A stretch of DNA of 64,000 nt from the NCBI GenBank assembly GCA_947500445.1, contig CANMSB010000022.1, positions 1 through 64,000 of the forward strand, read 5' to 3'. Both the position numbers and the translations under genes were made by a program. This DNA is from an uncultured Flavobacteriaceae bacterium. Its GTDB lineage: Bacteria > Bacteroidota > Bacteroidia > Flavobacteriales > Flavobacteriaceae. Each line of letters starts with the position of its first letter. Within the stretch, counting starts at the first letter, position 1. A model generated the notes under the pieces. That model was given only the letters and a program-made list of their open reading frames with translations, did not search any database and was not told where the DNA came from. Below, piece after piece: positions 53,083 through 63,500 of the stretch.

Positions 53083-53244
53083 ATACCATTTTGACTTTGA
53101 AATGGTACGTATAAAAATTGAATTATTTTTTAGTTGTTCAAGGCAAAAAATCTAAGCATAGCCATAGCTACGGTTCTATTTTTTAACGAAGAACAGCTAA
53201 AAAAGAAACGATTTATTAGTGCTATTTCAAAGTTAAAATGGTAT
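53083..53244. repeat. 162-bp palindromic repeat element (family copy B)
   Basis: Ends ATACCATTTTGACTTTGAAA and TTTCAAAGTTAAAATGGTAT are inverted repeats matching at 20 of 21 positions. The interior AAGCATAGCCATAGCTACGG is the core shared, in inverse orientation, with the copy at 29572 and, in the same orientation, with the copy at 59273. Non-coding. Confidence 0.78.
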
Positions 53245-53262
53245 AACAGGTTTCTATAAATA

Positions 53263-54462
53263 TTATTGGTCGTCCTTGTCCCATTTGTAATTTTTACGTT
53301 CGGCCTGTTTTACTATGGCCCGTAGCATTGCATTCTCCAGTTCACCAGTGGAGGCTTCCTTTTGATTTTTGGCGATATAGGCATTACGCTTTTCGTTCAT
53401 TTCCTGTATTTCTTCTTGGATTTTTATTCGTTCCGCTTTTTTGGCTGCGATATAGGCTTTTATCTCGGCTTCCGTTTTGTTTTGAAGTGCCTTGGGCAGT
53501 TTTTCTTCGGGTAGGTCGGAAAGCACCTCTTCATCATCCGATACGGCATCTACCAAATCCCACGAAGTATTTTTATAAAGCCCGGAGCTTTTGCTTACCG
53601 CTCTTTTAATGGCTACCGCATCTTCCATTTCCATGGCATTTTGATCTTGAACGGCCTGTTTTCTCATCCTTTCCTGTCCACTAGTACCATAGGAAACGTA
53701 AGTGCCGTTAAGCCTGGTGTTCAGTTTGATGATGATTTCGTCATAAGGCGTATCGATATGGACTACCTTTCTATTGTGGTCTATGGCCATATATTCGCCC
53801 CCGGTTAGGTTTGCCCCGCTTTTCCAATCGGTCTGTACGCCTTGTTCGTAATTCCCACAAAATATGGTGTTCACCACCACATCCTTTTCTTTGGCATTGG
53901 AAATGGCATCCCGATAATCCAGTTTTCCCTGACTGAATGGTTCGTTACCGGCAATAAATATCATTTTTAGATTGTCCGGATTTTTTCCCCATTCCAATTG
54001 TCTCAAAGACGTCTGTATCACTTCGCCGCAATACTCCTCACCGCCATTGGTGGTCAGGGAGAACAACTTTTCCGAAATCTCGTCCAAGTCGTTGCTGAAA
54101 CCCAATACCTGTTGTATGTAGCCTTCTTTTGAAGAAAGATTGTCGTTTCCGTATTGGTACAAGGCTATTTCCAGTTTTGGTCGAACCTGATTTCCGCATT
54201 TGGCGTGGGTAAACTTGTTTACTACATCCCATAACTGGGCCTTCGCCTGGTTGATCAGGCCGTCCATGCTGTTACTGGTGTCCAATAACAGCGCTATTTT
54301 TACGGTGTTGTTATCCGCCTTATCGGTCTCTTCGGTGATTTTTGAGCTTTTGGCGATCAAAACAGGTTTTGTTTCTTTTTTTGCTATGGTTTCGCAGCCG
54401 TAAACGCTGGTAAGACCAAAGGACACTATGGCAAGTGCCAAAATGTAATGTGAATGTTTCAT
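53263..54462 (-). CDS. von Willebrand factor A domain protein
   Basis: Exported protein of 399 aa with an N-terminal hydrophobic signal (HYILALAIVSFGLTSVYGC, possibly a lipobox with Cys23). A vWA domain spans about 53-265 with the MIDAS motif DTSNS (60-64) in KIALLLDTSNSMDGLI, and a C-terminal charged, helical segment (about 330-385, AEIKAYIAAKKAERIKIQEE) suggests a coiled coil. vWA domains bind metal-dependently to partner proteins. It follows a DUF4349 gene by 11 nt; the two form a two-gene minus-strand operon. Confidence 0.85.
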   Translation of the reverse strand: MKHSHYILALAIVSFGLTSVYGCETIAKKETKPVLIAKSSKITEETDKADNNTVKIALLLDTSNSMDGLINQAKAQLWDVVNKFTHAKCGNQVRPKLEIALYQYGNDNLSSKEGYIQQVLGFSNDLDEISEKLFSLTTNGGEEYCGEVIQTSLRQLEWGKNPDNLKMIFIAGNEPFSQGKLDYRDAISNAKEKDVVVNTIFCGNYEQGVQTDWKSGANLTGGEYMAIDHNRKVVHIDTPYDEIIIKLNTRLNGTYVSYGTSGQERMRKQAVQDQNAMEMEDAVAIKRAVSKSSGLYKNTSWDLVDAVSDDEEVLSDLPEEKLPKALQNKTEAEIKAYIAAKKAERIKIQEEIQEMNEKRNAYIAKNQKEASTGELENAMLRAIVKQAERKNYKWDKDDQ

Positions 54463-54473
54463 AGTTTTAAAAT

Positions 54474-55328
54474 TTAATTTCGATGAAGTAATGTTCGTAG
54501 TTTTTGAATGGTCAAAAGACCGATATAAGCTGCCAATAGTATAAAAGTGAACAAAGCCATCAACATCAAATAAGTTTCAATGGTCCATTCCAATGCCGTT
54601 TTTACACGTTGCAGTATTCCTATTTTAAGGGCCTTTGTTTCGTTAAGGGTGAACTTTACGGTGCAGAATTCGTTTTCATCGTCGAAATTTCCAAGACTCA
54701 CCCCTAGTTCTTGCAACTGTTGTTCTATTTCAAGGATTCGATTTTCGAGCTGCATGTATTCATCTATCCGACCACCTTTTGCCTTTAGGCCGATGAGCGA
54801 TGCACGTATTTTTTCGAGCGAAGCCTTTTTGGCATTGAGTTCCTTATATTCATTGGTTTTGTCCTTTTTTGTAATCTGTTTCGACTGTACGGTTCCTATG
54901 GTGGTCAAGGAAGCATACAATCGATCGAAATTTTCGGGCGGTACGCCGATAACGAGCTTCAGGTTCCGCCGTCCATCATTACCGTTCTTATTTTCGAACT
55001 GGATAAGCCCCTCGTATGTTTTGATACTTTCCCTTAGTTCGTTCTCATGATCCGTAAATTGGGACGAATGGGAAGCGATGTCCGCAATTTTCTCATATTT
55101 CTGGTCGATTTGACCGGACGTGGGGCTTTGATTTCCTTGGTACTTTATAGAAGCGTAGTTTTTGCGGTGCTCGGTACCAACGGCCTGGGGGATGCTGTTT
55201 TCCATAAAGGGACCGGGTACGGGAACCGATCGATATCCATATACCAGACGAAAGGTAAAAAGGGCCAAGAATCCCATAACGAATAAAAGAACTACTTTTT
55301 TAATATGTTTTTTTGATGGTGCGGGCAT
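54474..55328 (-). CDS. DUF4349-family membrane protein
   Basis: Protein of 284 aa. An N-terminal transmembrane segment (about 12-28, VVLLFVMGFLALFTFRLVYGY), an extracytoplasmic part with a long coiled coil (about 155-215, KELNAKKASLEKIRASLIG and LENRILEIEQQLQELG), and a C-terminal transmembrane segment (about 250-275). The phrase LKLVIGVPPENFDRLYASLTTIG fits the DUF4349 pattern. The function of the family is unknown. It is first in an operon with a vWA protein, suggesting a physical partnership at the inner membrane. Confidence 0.82.
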   Translation of the reverse strand: MPAPSKKHIKKVVLLFVMGFLALFTFRLVYGYRSVPVPGPFMENSIPQAVGTEHRKNYASIKYQGNQSPTSGQIDQKYEKIADIASHSSQFTDHENELRESIKTYEGLIQFENKNGNDGRRNLKLVIGVPPENFDRLYASLTTIGTVQSKQITKKDKTNEYKELNAKKASLEKIRASLIGLKAKGGRIDEYMQLENRILEIEQQLQELGVSLGNFDDENEFCTVKFTLNETKALKIGILQRVKTALEWTIETYLMLMALFTFILLAAYIGLLTIQKLRTLLHRN

Positions 55329-55548
55329 TGTTTTATTTGTTTTGATAATGAACTCATTTATACGGCTAAACTAGTGGTCAAAAAGTGGTTGGAAAACGAG
55401 AAATGAGGGAAGTGTACTTTTGGGTTAGGGAAATGGTCCATTGCGTTCCGGAAGTCGTCAAAAAGCCTAATTTTAGGACTGTCCATCCCTTAAACGTATT
55501 TTTTTGTACCATACAGATCCATTAAGTTTACAGCGTAGGAACCACATT

Positions 55549-57753
55549 ATGCTCCAGTTAAAACATCTTAGTATTCTCTTTTTTTTATGTGCGGCCACTG
55601 GGTTTTCGCAGCGTTCCACAATAGCTAAAATAGAGATCAAAGGATCGGTGAAAGCCAAGGAAAGCGGTGTTCCCATCAGTGATGTTCAGGTGTCTACCAC
55701 TTCCGGCACGTATGCCCGTACCGATTTTCTAGGGGCATTCAAGATTATGGCGGAAGTAGGGGACGAACTGCTGGTCGAAAGCCCAGAGTTCGATACGGTG
55801 CGCTACGTTATCAAGGACGGTCAGGAAATCACGATACTGGTGGCTGGCGGAAGCGAGACCGAACGTAGAAGTAGTTTTAAAAGTGGCGGTAGTAAAGCGC
55901 GCGAGCAATTACATCAAAATTATCTGGACTCCGCAAAGTTGTACAAAAAGGACAACATTAAAAAAAGCATCGATTTTATCACCCGATCCATTGCCGAACT
56001 TGGAAAAAGGGCCGATAAAAAACTACTCGCCCGCTCGTTGACCACCTTGGGCGAAGTGTATCGCTACCATGGACAGCTCGACCTGGCCATTATCAATTTT
56101 GAAGACGCTTTGGAAGCCAATAAAACGATCAAAACGGCTCTTTTATTGGCTAGTGCCTATATTCAGAACGGCGACTATGATTCCGCCAATGCAAGTCTAC
56201 AGCCCTTAAGGGACATCAAGAACATGGTGCCCTACCAACAAATAGCGTTGTATGAAAGTTTGGGCGATGCCCAAAAGGGATTGGGCGAAACCGGAAAGTC
56301 CGTCGCTTTTTATGAAGAGGGTTTAAAAGTGGCGCGACAAAATCGTATTTCACCAAAAATGGCCGATCTCAATTCCAAAATTGCGGATGCCTATGCCAAG
56401 GGCGACCAAGAAGTGGAGGCGGAGGGTTTTTATCAGAATTCTCTGGAATTGGCGGCAAAGCAGGCGCCGAAACGGGCCATCCAAGAAAAGGAAAAGGTAG
56501 CCGATTTTTACAATTTAAGAAGTCGCTACCCCGAAGAAATACGCATGCGCAAAAAAAGTTTGGAGGAGCTACGCCAGTTGCCCAGACCAAAAGTTGCCAC
56601 ACAGTCGGCAGTTAGGGAGACCGATACGATCACCGCACAACGTATCAACTATAAAATTGCGAATGCCTATATCGCCCAGGACAAATACGATGAGGCGATT
56701 CCGTATTTAAAGCGTAGCATAGTGGAGGCCGATGGCGATAACGATTTGATCGTTCAAAAGGATGCGACCCGAAAACTCTCCGAAGTGTATGAATATCGGG
56801 GCGATTATACCAAGGCCTTTGAAACCTATCGCAACTATACGGCCTTGGTGGATACCCTTTACATTAGAAAGGAACAAGAGCTTTCCCGGGCCGCACGCTT
56901 CAATAGGGAAGTTGCCTCAAAACAGAGTAGGATCGCCGGTTTGGAACAGGAGCGTGAACTCTCCCAAAGTAAATATGCGTTGGCCGTTACCGAACAGCAA
57001 TTGGCGGAGGAAAGTTTTAAACGCCAAAAATGGATCATTTATTCGCTATTGTTCGGTATTGTTTTTTTAGGCCTGGCGGCGTTTTTTTTCTACCGAAGCA
57101 ACCAGCAGCAAAAACTTGCCAATAACCTTTTGGCATTAAAATCGCTCCGTTCCCAAATGAACCCCCATTTTATTTTCAACGCCCTAAATTCGGTGAACAA
57201 TTATATTGCGAAAAGTGACGAGCGAAGCGCAAATCGGTATCTCAGCGAGTTTTCTACCTTAATGAGGGCCGTTTTGGAGAACTCTGAGGAAGATTTTATT
57301 CCCTTATCAAAAGAATTGGAACTATTGCAGCTATACGTAAAATTAGAACATTCCCGTTTTCCGGAAAAGTTCGATTATGATATTGCAATAGACGACCATT
57401 TGGATGTTGCCGCTTTTCAAATCCCGCCCATGTTGTTACAGCCGTATATCGAAAATGCCATTTGGCACGGTTTGCGTTATAAGGAAGAAAAAGGCTTTCT
57501 TGATATAGCGTTACGACAGAAAACAAAAGATACCATTGAAATTACCATTTCGGACGATGGAATCGGGAGAAAGCGATCTGCGGCACTGAAAACGCAACAT
57601 CAGAAAAAACAGAAGTCCAAGGGAATGGGCAATATTAAAAAGCGTATTGCCATTTTGAACGATATGTACAAAGATCGCGTAGAGGTCGCCATTTCCGATC
57701 TGAATGCGGACGGTTCGGGCACCAAGGTGGTTTTTATGTTGAATCGGAACTAA
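55549..57753 (+). CDS. TPR-containing LytS-type sensor histidine kinase
   Basis: Sensor kinase of 734 aa. A signal sequence (1-20) precedes a carboxypeptidase-regulatory-like beta domain (about 25-95, KGSVKAKESGVPISDVQVSTTSG). TPR repeats follow from about 105 to 440, a coiled coil (about 440-490), one transmembrane helix (about 494-516), then the His_kinase domain with H540 in QMNPHFIFNALNS and a C-terminal HATPase domain (IENAIWHGLRY; ISDDGIGRK). The ATG at 55549 gives a proper signal; an upstream TTG frame extension is not used. A LytTR regulator gene follows after 74 nt and is the likely phosphate acceptor. The signal sensed is unknown. Confidence 0.9.
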   Translation: MLQLKHLSILFFLCAATGFSQRSTIAKIEIKGSVKAKESGVPISDVQVSTTSGTYARTDFLGAFKIMAEVGDELLVESPEFDTVRYVIKDGQEITILVAGGSETERRSSFKSGGSKAREQLHQNYLDSAKLYKKDNIKKSIDFITRSIAELGKRADKKLLARSLTTLGEVYRYHGQLDLAIINFEDALEANKTIKTALLLASAYIQNGDYDSANASLQPLRDIKNMVPYQQIALYESLGDAQKGLGETGKSVAFYEEGLKVARQNRISPKMADLNSKIADAYAKGDQEVEAEGFYQNSLELAAKQAPKRAIQEKEKVADFYNLRSRYPEEIRMRKKSLEELRQLPRPKVATQSAVRETDTITAQRINYKIANAYIAQDKYDEAIPYLKRSIVEADGDNDLIVQKDATRKLSEVYEYRGDYTKAFETYRNYTALVDTLYIRKEQELSRAARFNREVASKQSRIAGLEQERELSQSKYALAVTEQQLAEESFKRQKWIIYSLLFGIVFLGLAAFFFYRSNQQQKLANNLLALKSLRSQMNPHFIFNALNSVNNYIAKSDERSANRYLSEFSTLMRAVLENSEEDFIPLSKELELLQLYVKLEHSRFPEKFDYDIAIDDHLDVAAFQIPPMLLQPYIENAIWHGLRYKEEKGFLDIALRQKTKDTIEITISDDGIGRKRSAALKTQHQKKQKSKGMGNIKKRIAILNDMYKDRVEVAISDLNADGSGTKVVFMLNRN

Positions 57754-57827
57754 ACGATTGTTGTTGAGGAGCGAGCATTTATCGGCCCTTGTAACAAAAT
57801 TGTGAGCGGTTCCCTTAAGAAAATACC

Positions 57828-58556
57828 ATGAAGTTAAAAACGATTTTGGTCGAGGATGAGGCCAATAGTAGGGAGATATTACGCAATTATTTAAACAAAT
57901 ATTGCCCACAGGTAGATTTGGTCGGGGAGGCCCCGTCTATCGAAAAAGGCTTGGAGCTCATTTCGAAAAACGATTTGGACCTTGTTTTTCTGGATGTGGA
58001 GATGCCTTTCGGAAACGCCTTCGATCTATTGGATAAAGTGCCCGTGCGTACCTTTGAAACGGTTTTTGTAACGGCCTATAACCAATACGCCATGGATGCG
58101 CTTAACAGTCATGCCGCCTACTATCTTATGAAGCCCATCAATATTGACGAATTGATAAAGGCGGTGGAGTATGTTGTGGAGATCCGTTTAAAGGAAGATG
58201 CTTTGGAAGAGCGGGTATTGCAACCAAAGTTGAAGGCCGTAGAGGGAAAGATCACCCTGCCGCAACAGGATGGATTTCAAGTGCTTAACGTAAAAGATAT
58301 CCTTTACTGTAAGGCCGACGATAATTACACGGAAATCCATCTTGTCAACAAAAAAATATTGGTCAGTAAAACGCTAAAATATTTCGAGGGGGCGTTGGCC
58401 GATTTTGCTTTCGCCCGAATACATAAATCCTATTTGGTGAACGTTAACGAGGTGGTCAAATACCGAAAGGGAAAAGGAGGTAGCGTGGTCGTTTCCAGCG
58501 GAAAGGAACTTTTGGTTTCCGCCGCAAGAAAAAAGGAGCTATTATCCTATTTTTAA
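57828..58556 (+). CDS. LytTR-family response regulator
   Basis: DNA-binding response regulator of 242 aa. Receiver domain 1-120 with acid pocket EDE (9-11), phospho-acceptor D56 in VFLDVEMP and the conserved lysine in YYLMKPINIDEL. LytTR DNA-binding domain about 140-240 with DILYCKADDNYTEIHLVNKKILVSKTLK and FARIHKSYLVNVNEV. It pairs with the LytS-type kinase immediately upstream. Targets cannot be read; LytTR proteins usually bind direct repeats near promoters. Confidence 0.93.
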   Translation: MKLKTILVEDEANSREILRNYLNKYCPQVDLVGEAPSIEKGLELISKNDLDLVFLDVEMPFGNAFDLLDKVPVRTFETVFVTAYNQYAMDALNSHAAYYLMKPINIDELIKAVEYVVEIRLKEDALEERVLQPKLKAVEGKITLPQQDGFQVLNVKDILYCKADDNYTEIHLVNKKILVSKTLKYFEGALADFAFARIHKSYLVNVNEVVKYRKGKGGSVVVSSGKELLVSAARKKELLSYF

Positions 58557-58639
58557 AACAACAGATCGGTCATATGTACCCTTCCAATGAAGGAAAATAT
58601 TGAAGAAACGGGTGTTTTGGCCCGCTAAAAACGAAAAAA

Positions 58640-59149
58640 ATGATTGAAAAATCGATTCTTGGCAAATCGCCACAGTTTGGGAAGGGCTGTTTTATCGCCG
58701 AAAATGCTACGATCGTGGGGGATGTGGTCATGGGCAATCATTGTAGCATTTGGTTCAATGCCGTACTACGGGGCGATGTGCATTACATTAAAATGGGCGA
58801 CAAGGTGAATGTTCAGGACGGTGCGGTGATCCATTGTACGTATAAGAAGGCGCCTACTACGATCGGCAACAGGGTTTCCATAGGACATAATGCCATAGTG
58901 CACGGCTGCACCATAAAGGATGATGTACTCATAGGTATGGGAAGTATCGTTATGGACGATTGCATTGTGGAGCGGAACAGTATTATTGCCGCAGGGGCCG
59001 TGTTGCCCAAAGGAACACATGTGCCCAGTGGCAGTGTCTATGCCGGGGTTCCCGCAAAAAAAATTAAGGACATCAGTCCCGAACTCAGTGCCGGGGAAGT
59101 GCGTCGTATTGCGGAGAGTTATGTATTGTACGCAAGTTGGTACCAATAG
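58640..59149 (+). CDS. Gamma-class carbonic anhydrase family protein
   Basis: Cytoplasmic left-handed beta-helix protein of 169 aa made of hexapeptide repeats (for example IVGDVV, SIWFNAVL, NVQDGAVIH, VSIGHNAIVHG). The three metal ligands are H65, H83 and H88. Members hydrate CO2 or have lost that activity; the family includes YrdA-like proteins of unknown reaction. Usual length, single domain. It follows the LytTR regulator by 83 nt on the same strand. Confidence 0.92.
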   Translation: MIEKSILGKSPQFGKGCFIAENATIVGDVVMGNHCSIWFNAVLRGDVHYIKMGDKVNVQDGAVIHCTYKKAPTTIGNRVSIGHNAIVHGCTIKDDVLIGMGSIVMDDCIVERNSIIAAGAVLPKGTHVPSGSVYAGVPAKKIKDISPELSAGEVRRIAESYVLYASWYQ

Positions 59150-59468
59150 TTTTAACGAAGCTTGCTGCGATGCCATGCCCTTAGAGCGTATATAGGACGC
59201 GTACTTGTCTTGGATTTTATAAAAGGGAAACGAACGCTATTTTAAAAATAGTACATTTGTCGCCGATTACGATTTTATACCATTTCTGATGTTAAATTAC
59301 GCAAATAAAAACCAGGGATTTTTTGGGTAGGCGAAAAAGAAAATGCAAGCATAGCAGTAGCTATGGTTAGCTTTTATTTTGAAGCATACACGGAAAAGAA
59401 CAATTTTTAAAGGGTAATTTAACATCAGAAATGGTATAAAACGTTAAAGTGGTATAAAATAACAGCTT
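59150..59468. other. 319-bp intergenic region with a palindromic repeat
   Basis: Most of the space is the element 59273-59441. Just right of it, GTTAAAGTGGTATAAAA repeats the element's outer end once more (about 59443-59459). No gene is seen. Confidence 0.5.
59273..59441. repeat. 169-bp palindromic repeat element (family copy C)
   Basis: Perfect 28-bp terminal inverted repeats, beginning TTTTATACCATTTCTGATGT on the left. The interior has AAGCATAGCAGTAGCTATGG, which aligns with the core of copy B in the same orientation. The short element at 5377-5417 matches its termini. Non-coding. Confidence 0.8.
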
Positions 59469-60353
59469 ATGAATGCATTTATATTTCCCGGACAGGGCGC
59501 ACAGTTTGTGGGTATGGGACTCGATCTTTACGAAAAATATCCCCTGGCCCAAGAACTTTTTGAAAACGCAAATGAAATTTTAGGATTTCATATTACCGAT
59601 ATCATGTTCGAAGGGACCCCTGAGGACTTAAAACAAACCAATGTTACCCAACCCGCTATTTTTTTGCATTCGGTAGTATTGAACAAAGTGATGGGCGATG
59701 CGATTTCGCCCGACATGGTCGCAGGACATTCGCTGGGGGAGTTTTCGGCCTTGGTCGCCAACGGAACGCTCGGTTTTGAAGACGGTCTTCGGTTGGTCGC
59801 CCAAAGGGCCCAAGCCATGCAAGAAGCTTGTGAAGGGCGTGCGGGTACAATGGCCGCTGTTTTGGGCCTGGATGATGCTGTAGTCGAAAAAGTATGTGCC
59901 GAAACCCCAGGAACGGTCGTAGCCGCCAATTATAACTGTCCTGGACAGTTGGTGATATCGGGAGAGATCGATGCGATTGAGAAGGCCTGTGAAACCCTGA
60001 AAGCCGCTGGGGCCAGACGGGCGTTATTACTCCCCGTAGGCGGCGCTTTTCACTCGCCCCTTATGCAGCCCGCACGAGAGGCCCTTTCCAAATCAATAGA
60101 AGCGGTAACGTTCCATACGCCTACTTGTCCTATCTATCAAAATGTGAGTACGACCGCGGTAAACGATCCGGTCGCCATTAAAGCGAATTTGATAGCGCAA
60201 TTGACGGCACCCGTAAAGTGGACACAGAGCGTACAACAGATGGTGGCGGACGGCGCTACCAAATTTACCGAAGTAGGACCCGGAAAAGTACTTCAAGGCT
60301 TGGTACGGAAAATAGCCAAAGAGGTCGAAACCGCGGCAGGGGCTGTCCAGTAG
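59469..60353 (+). CDS. fabD: Malonyl-CoA:ACP transacylase
   Basis: Cytoplasmic enzyme of 294 aa that moves malonate from CoA to acyl carrier protein for fatty acid synthesis. Motifs: FPGQGAQFVGMG at residues 6-17, the catalytic serine S88 in AGHSLGEFSALV, RAQAMQEA with the malonate-binding arginine near residue 113, and the histidine in GGAFHSPLM. Usual length and start. It is separated from the preceding gene by a palindromic repeat. Confidence 0.96.
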   Translation: MNAFIFPGQGAQFVGMGLDLYEKYPLAQELFENANEILGFHITDIMFEGTPEDLKQTNVTQPAIFLHSVVLNKVMGDAISPDMVAGHSLGEFSALVANGTLGFEDGLRLVAQRAQAMQEACEGRAGTMAAVLGLDDAVVEKVCAETPGTVVAANYNCPGQLVISGEIDAIEKACETLKAAGARRALLLPVGGAFHSPLMQPAREALSKSIEAVTFHTPTCPIYQNVSTTAVNDPVAIKANLIAQLTAPVKWTQSVQQMVADGATKFTEVGPGKVLQGLVRKIAKEVETAAGAVQ

Positions 60354-60500
60354 GCGATACCAAGGATTTTATCCGATTATCCGATATTTAAACCGGTAAA
60401 TAAGGCCGTGGTATTTTTTTTTATTAATATTGTGCCCCATTTTAAGTGAGAACGCCCTACTAAGCTAGCGATTGAATTCACATAATTCAATAGAATAGCA

Positions 60501-63500
60501 ATGGAATTGAAAAGAAAAATGGATTTCCGGAATAGTGGAAATCGGTACATATTAAAATACGCCCTGTTCCTATCCGTCCTTTTTATCGGGGTCGGTCTAC
60601 GGGCACAGGTAGTCTCGATATCGGTAGATACGAACACTGCACAGGAAATAAGCGTAGGGCCTACGGCACCCGTTACCTTTACGGTTTCCAAAAGTGCTAC
60701 ACCCGTTTCCAGCAGCCGCACCGTGTTCTACGAAGTGGTCGGCCAAACGACCAACGGCGACGACCATACCTTTTTGAACGGTTTTGTGCTATTACCTGCT
60801 GGCGGAGCTACTTCGGAGCAAATTGTGGTGACGATTTTTGATGATGATTTGGTGGAGGCACGTGAGAATCTTACGATACGTTTACTCAACGGTTCGGGTT
60901 ACTCCGTAGATCTATTTGCTTCAGAGGCCACCGTGGCCCTTGAAGATAATGATGTGGGAACACTCACCGTCGATACCGTTGATGCCGATGCGGACGAGGA
61001 AAACTCCGATCAAGGGCGGTTCGTGATACGTTTGGATAAGGAAAACCAGACGGGCGCTACAGTGTCCGTTGCATATACGCTTAGCGGTACCGCGACCAAT
61101 GGCGGGGCACAATCCGATTATACCACAACGGGGCAGGCTACCTTGACCTTTCCGGCCGGTCAATTTTCAAGGGCCATTAATATTATTCCTGAGGACGATA
61201 CCGTCGCGGAAGGGGATGAAACCGTAATTTTGACCTTGCAATCGGTGAGCAGTCCACAGTTTCTTTTGGGGACTCCCAATTCGGGAACGGTGACCATAGC
61301 CGATAACGACTGTCCTGCCGGAAGTGCATCACCTACAATCAATGATAATGAAACGGATTTTTGTGATGTTGCCCAGGTAAATCTGGATGGTTTTGTAGAT
61401 GAGGTTACTCCCGTTGCATCCAGTTTACGGTGGAGTTTGATTGCCGATCCGACTACGACCGGTGATTTGTTGGCTTCACCCAATGTGAACCAAGGAAACA
61501 CCTATTATGCAGTGTATTATTCCGCGTCGGGCGCGTGTTTCAGTCCTACTTCCCCCGTTACGATTACCTTGGCGGAAACGGAAAGCATCGGAACTGTAAA
61601 TCAAGGTATTTTTAGTTGTAATACCACCGACTTTGGCGGTGTTACGACCTTGGATCTCGATACGACCCTGTCCGGCGCGGCTCCGGGAGGTGTTTGGACC
61701 TTTGTTACCGGCCCGGAAAATCCAGGGAACATCAATGGGAACAATGTGGTCAATTTCGATGATGATGACGCTGGGACCTATATCTTTAGGTATACCTTGA
61801 CCAATGATCCCTGCCCGGAACAAACGATAGAGGTTTCCGTTCCGGTTTCCAATTGCGAGCCTTGTGATGCCGGAAATGCGGCACCGGCCCTTGACGAAGA
61901 TGTGCCGCTGATCTTTTGTGATGTCATCGATATCAGTCTGAACGATTATACCAATTCCACACCTCCGCCAGGAACGGTATTGCGATGGAGCACCTCCAGA
62001 CCTGACGAGGATGATATACCTCCGCCAATTCCCGATACGGAAGTGGAAGCCCCTAATGCGGGAACCTATTTCGGGTATTTTTATGATGCGGCCAATGAAT
62101 GTGCTAGCCCGGCTTTACGCGTGCAACTGACCAGGAATACAACCCCGGAAGTAGAGGAGACCAGTGGCGATCAACGATGTGGTACCGGACCGGTGACCCT
62201 GACCATTTCGGCAACGGGGAACCCGACCTATAACTGGTATACCTCCCCGACCAGTGACACGCCGATAGCGAATGGCAGCGTGTTTACCACCAACCTTTCG
62301 CAGACCACCATTTACTATGTAGAGGCTACGGAAAACAATTGCGCCACGCCACGGATACCCGTTACGGCCACGATAATAACACAGCCTTCGGCAGGAACCG
62401 CTACCGATGCTTCTGCCTGCAGTGTTGCCGCTAACGGACGCTCCTCTATTGATTTGGACGACCAATTGGTAGGTGAGGACGAGGGTGTTTGGACCATTAC
62501 CGACGACCCTTCGTCAGGTGCTTTGCAGCTGTCAAATGAAAACGTCGTCGATTTTCAAGGGCTGGCCGATGGTACCTATGTGTTCACCTTTACCACAACT
62601 GGCGCTCAGGCCCCTTGTACCAATGAGTCGGTCGCCGTTTCCATTTCAGTGAACGATTGTGATATCGATACCGATTTGGACGGACTGTTCGATGGTCCCG
62701 AAGCGAGCTTGGGCACCGATCCCAATAATAGGGATACGGATGGTGATGGTATCGACGATGGCGAAGAAGTGGGTGACGATTTGAACAATCCTTTGGATGA
62801 AGATGGCGATTCGATTATTGATGCCCTAGAGTCGACCCTAACGGATGCCGATAGCGATGGCGTGCCCGATCAATCCGATCCCGCGAACAACAACCCCTGC
62901 ATTCCCAACAATAACAACGGTCTGTGCGATACCGACGAGGACGGTATTGTCGACGGCGAAGAGATTACGAACGGCACGGATCCCAACGATGCCTGCGACC
63001 CTGATCCGGAAAATGAAAATTGCAATCGGGAAATCGATCTTGAAATCGTTAAGACCATAGATAACGAAGATGCCACCATTGGCGATACCGTGGTATTTAG
63101 GATAACGGTTACCAATTTGTCCGATATTAGGGCCAGGGGCATTCAGGTCGCCGAGGTTTTGGAAGGCGGTTTCCAGTACGTTTCCCACGAAGCCTCATTA
63201 GGCACTTACGACCCCGAATTGGGCCAGTGGGATATTTTTGAGATAGAACCGGTAGCCGACGCCTTATTGGAAATTACGGTTACGATCGTAACAGGAAGTA
63301 GTTACAACAACACAGCGGAGCTATTGCGTTCAGTGCCCAATGATGGGAACCCGGATAACGATTCCGCAACGGTCTCCTTGGCCATAGAACGGCCGGAAGG
63401 AATCAACCTTGTCCTTGAAAAATCGGCCAGAATAAAAGGGGCTTCTTTGGCGGCGCAAGCCAACCCATTGGTAGGTGAGGAAGTGGAGTTTGTGCTAAAG

